Source of the DNA: Pirellulales bacterium
GTDB lineage: Bacteria > Planctomycetota > Planctomycetia > Pirellulales > JAICIG01
Length of the DNA: 60,975 bases
Reading direction: 5' to 3'
Assembly (NCBI GenBank): GCA_035533075.1
Contig: DATLUO010000176.1
Location: forward strand, 1 to 60,975
Position 1 is the first letter of the stretch, and every line of letters starts with the position of its first letter. Below, one piece after another: positions 60,916 to 60,975 of this stretch. The notes beneath the pieces were generated by a model that was given only the letters and a program-made list of their open reading frames with translations, did no database searches and was not told where the DNA came from. A program made the translations under genes and the position numbers.

Positions 60916-60975
60916 GCGCCATGGTATGCGGTGGCTGGGGCAGAGCCTAAGCGATGCCCCGGTCGTGGCTCACCG

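Overview
This 61-kb window is high-GC DNA that looks like a planctomycete, probably of the Pirellula/Pirellulales type and perhaps from an environmental assembly. The signs are a DUF1559 pseudopilin-like protein, a PVC-type CxxCH dehydrogenase with HEAT repeats, a sulfatase, FGE-sulfatase-fold proteins without catalytic cysteines, several Uma2-type nucleases, two membrane-anchored prenyltransferase/squalene-cyclase toroid paralogs, and dispersed palindromic repeats, one of which reads 'NPKRKRG' when translated. No rRNA, tRNA or CRISPR array was recognised by eye.

Layout. 0-7.2 kb: a kinase (C-lobe only)/NTPase/FGE-fold giant protein, then a small unknown protein and a three-module glycosyltransferase. 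7.2-11.8 kb: a decayed mobile-element zone with a possible group II intron maturase remnant, an IS66 transposase that has lost its catalytic core, a nested palindrome, and a 5'-truncated beta-helix repeat protein. 11.8-17.5 kb: a degenerate RNase H-fold protein, glgB, a secreted TPR protein and an FAD oxidoreductase. 17.5-21.1 kb: a minus-strand operon of three secreted or lipid-anchored proteins, two of them sharing a domain. 21.4-26.6 kb: a LolA-like secreted protein, bioB, two tandem small paralogs, and a fused ethanolamine ammonia-lyase (EutB-EutC in one chain) followed by a broken VOC gene. 26.7-30.0 kb: a secreted His-rich protein, DUF1559 protein, lipoprotein and polytopic membrane protein. 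30.1-31.7 kb: an overlapping gene pair, an HExxxE-type protein and a PD-(D/E)XK nuclease-like protein; this is the best candidate for an undescribed system. 31.7-35.5 kb: an NrnA-like DHH phosphoesterase, then Rieske and a cytochrome b fused to a diheme cytochrome c. 35.5-43.4 kb: CoA transferase, aroB, Uma2 and the giant CxxCH/HEAT protein. 43.4-49.2 kb: a gene-poor, repeat-rich zone with vsr and transposase remnants, a DUF4160 gene and a frameshifted large gene. 49.2-61 kb: acyl-CoA dehydrogenase and sulfatase (coupled), an FGE-fold protein, two toroid paralogs, a HisA-like protein, Uma2, and a zinc-ribbon membrane protein.

How it works together. The housekeeping genes (glgB, bioB, aroB, nrnA, Rieske/cyt b-c) are single or paired units rather than long operons. 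Tight coupling is visible at Rieske/cyt b-c (ATGA), the secreted operon (ATGA), sulfatase/acyl-CoA dehydrogenase (ATGA) and the HExxxE/nuclease pair (17-nt overlap). Spacers carry at least two palindrome families, AT-rich 'CCAAAATC' strings and 'GCAAATT' strings, often directly next to start or stop codons. In two cases they have become coding sequence. Several apparent frameshifts (near 8.34, 35.86, 48.23 and 59.67 kb) may be real decay or assembly errors.
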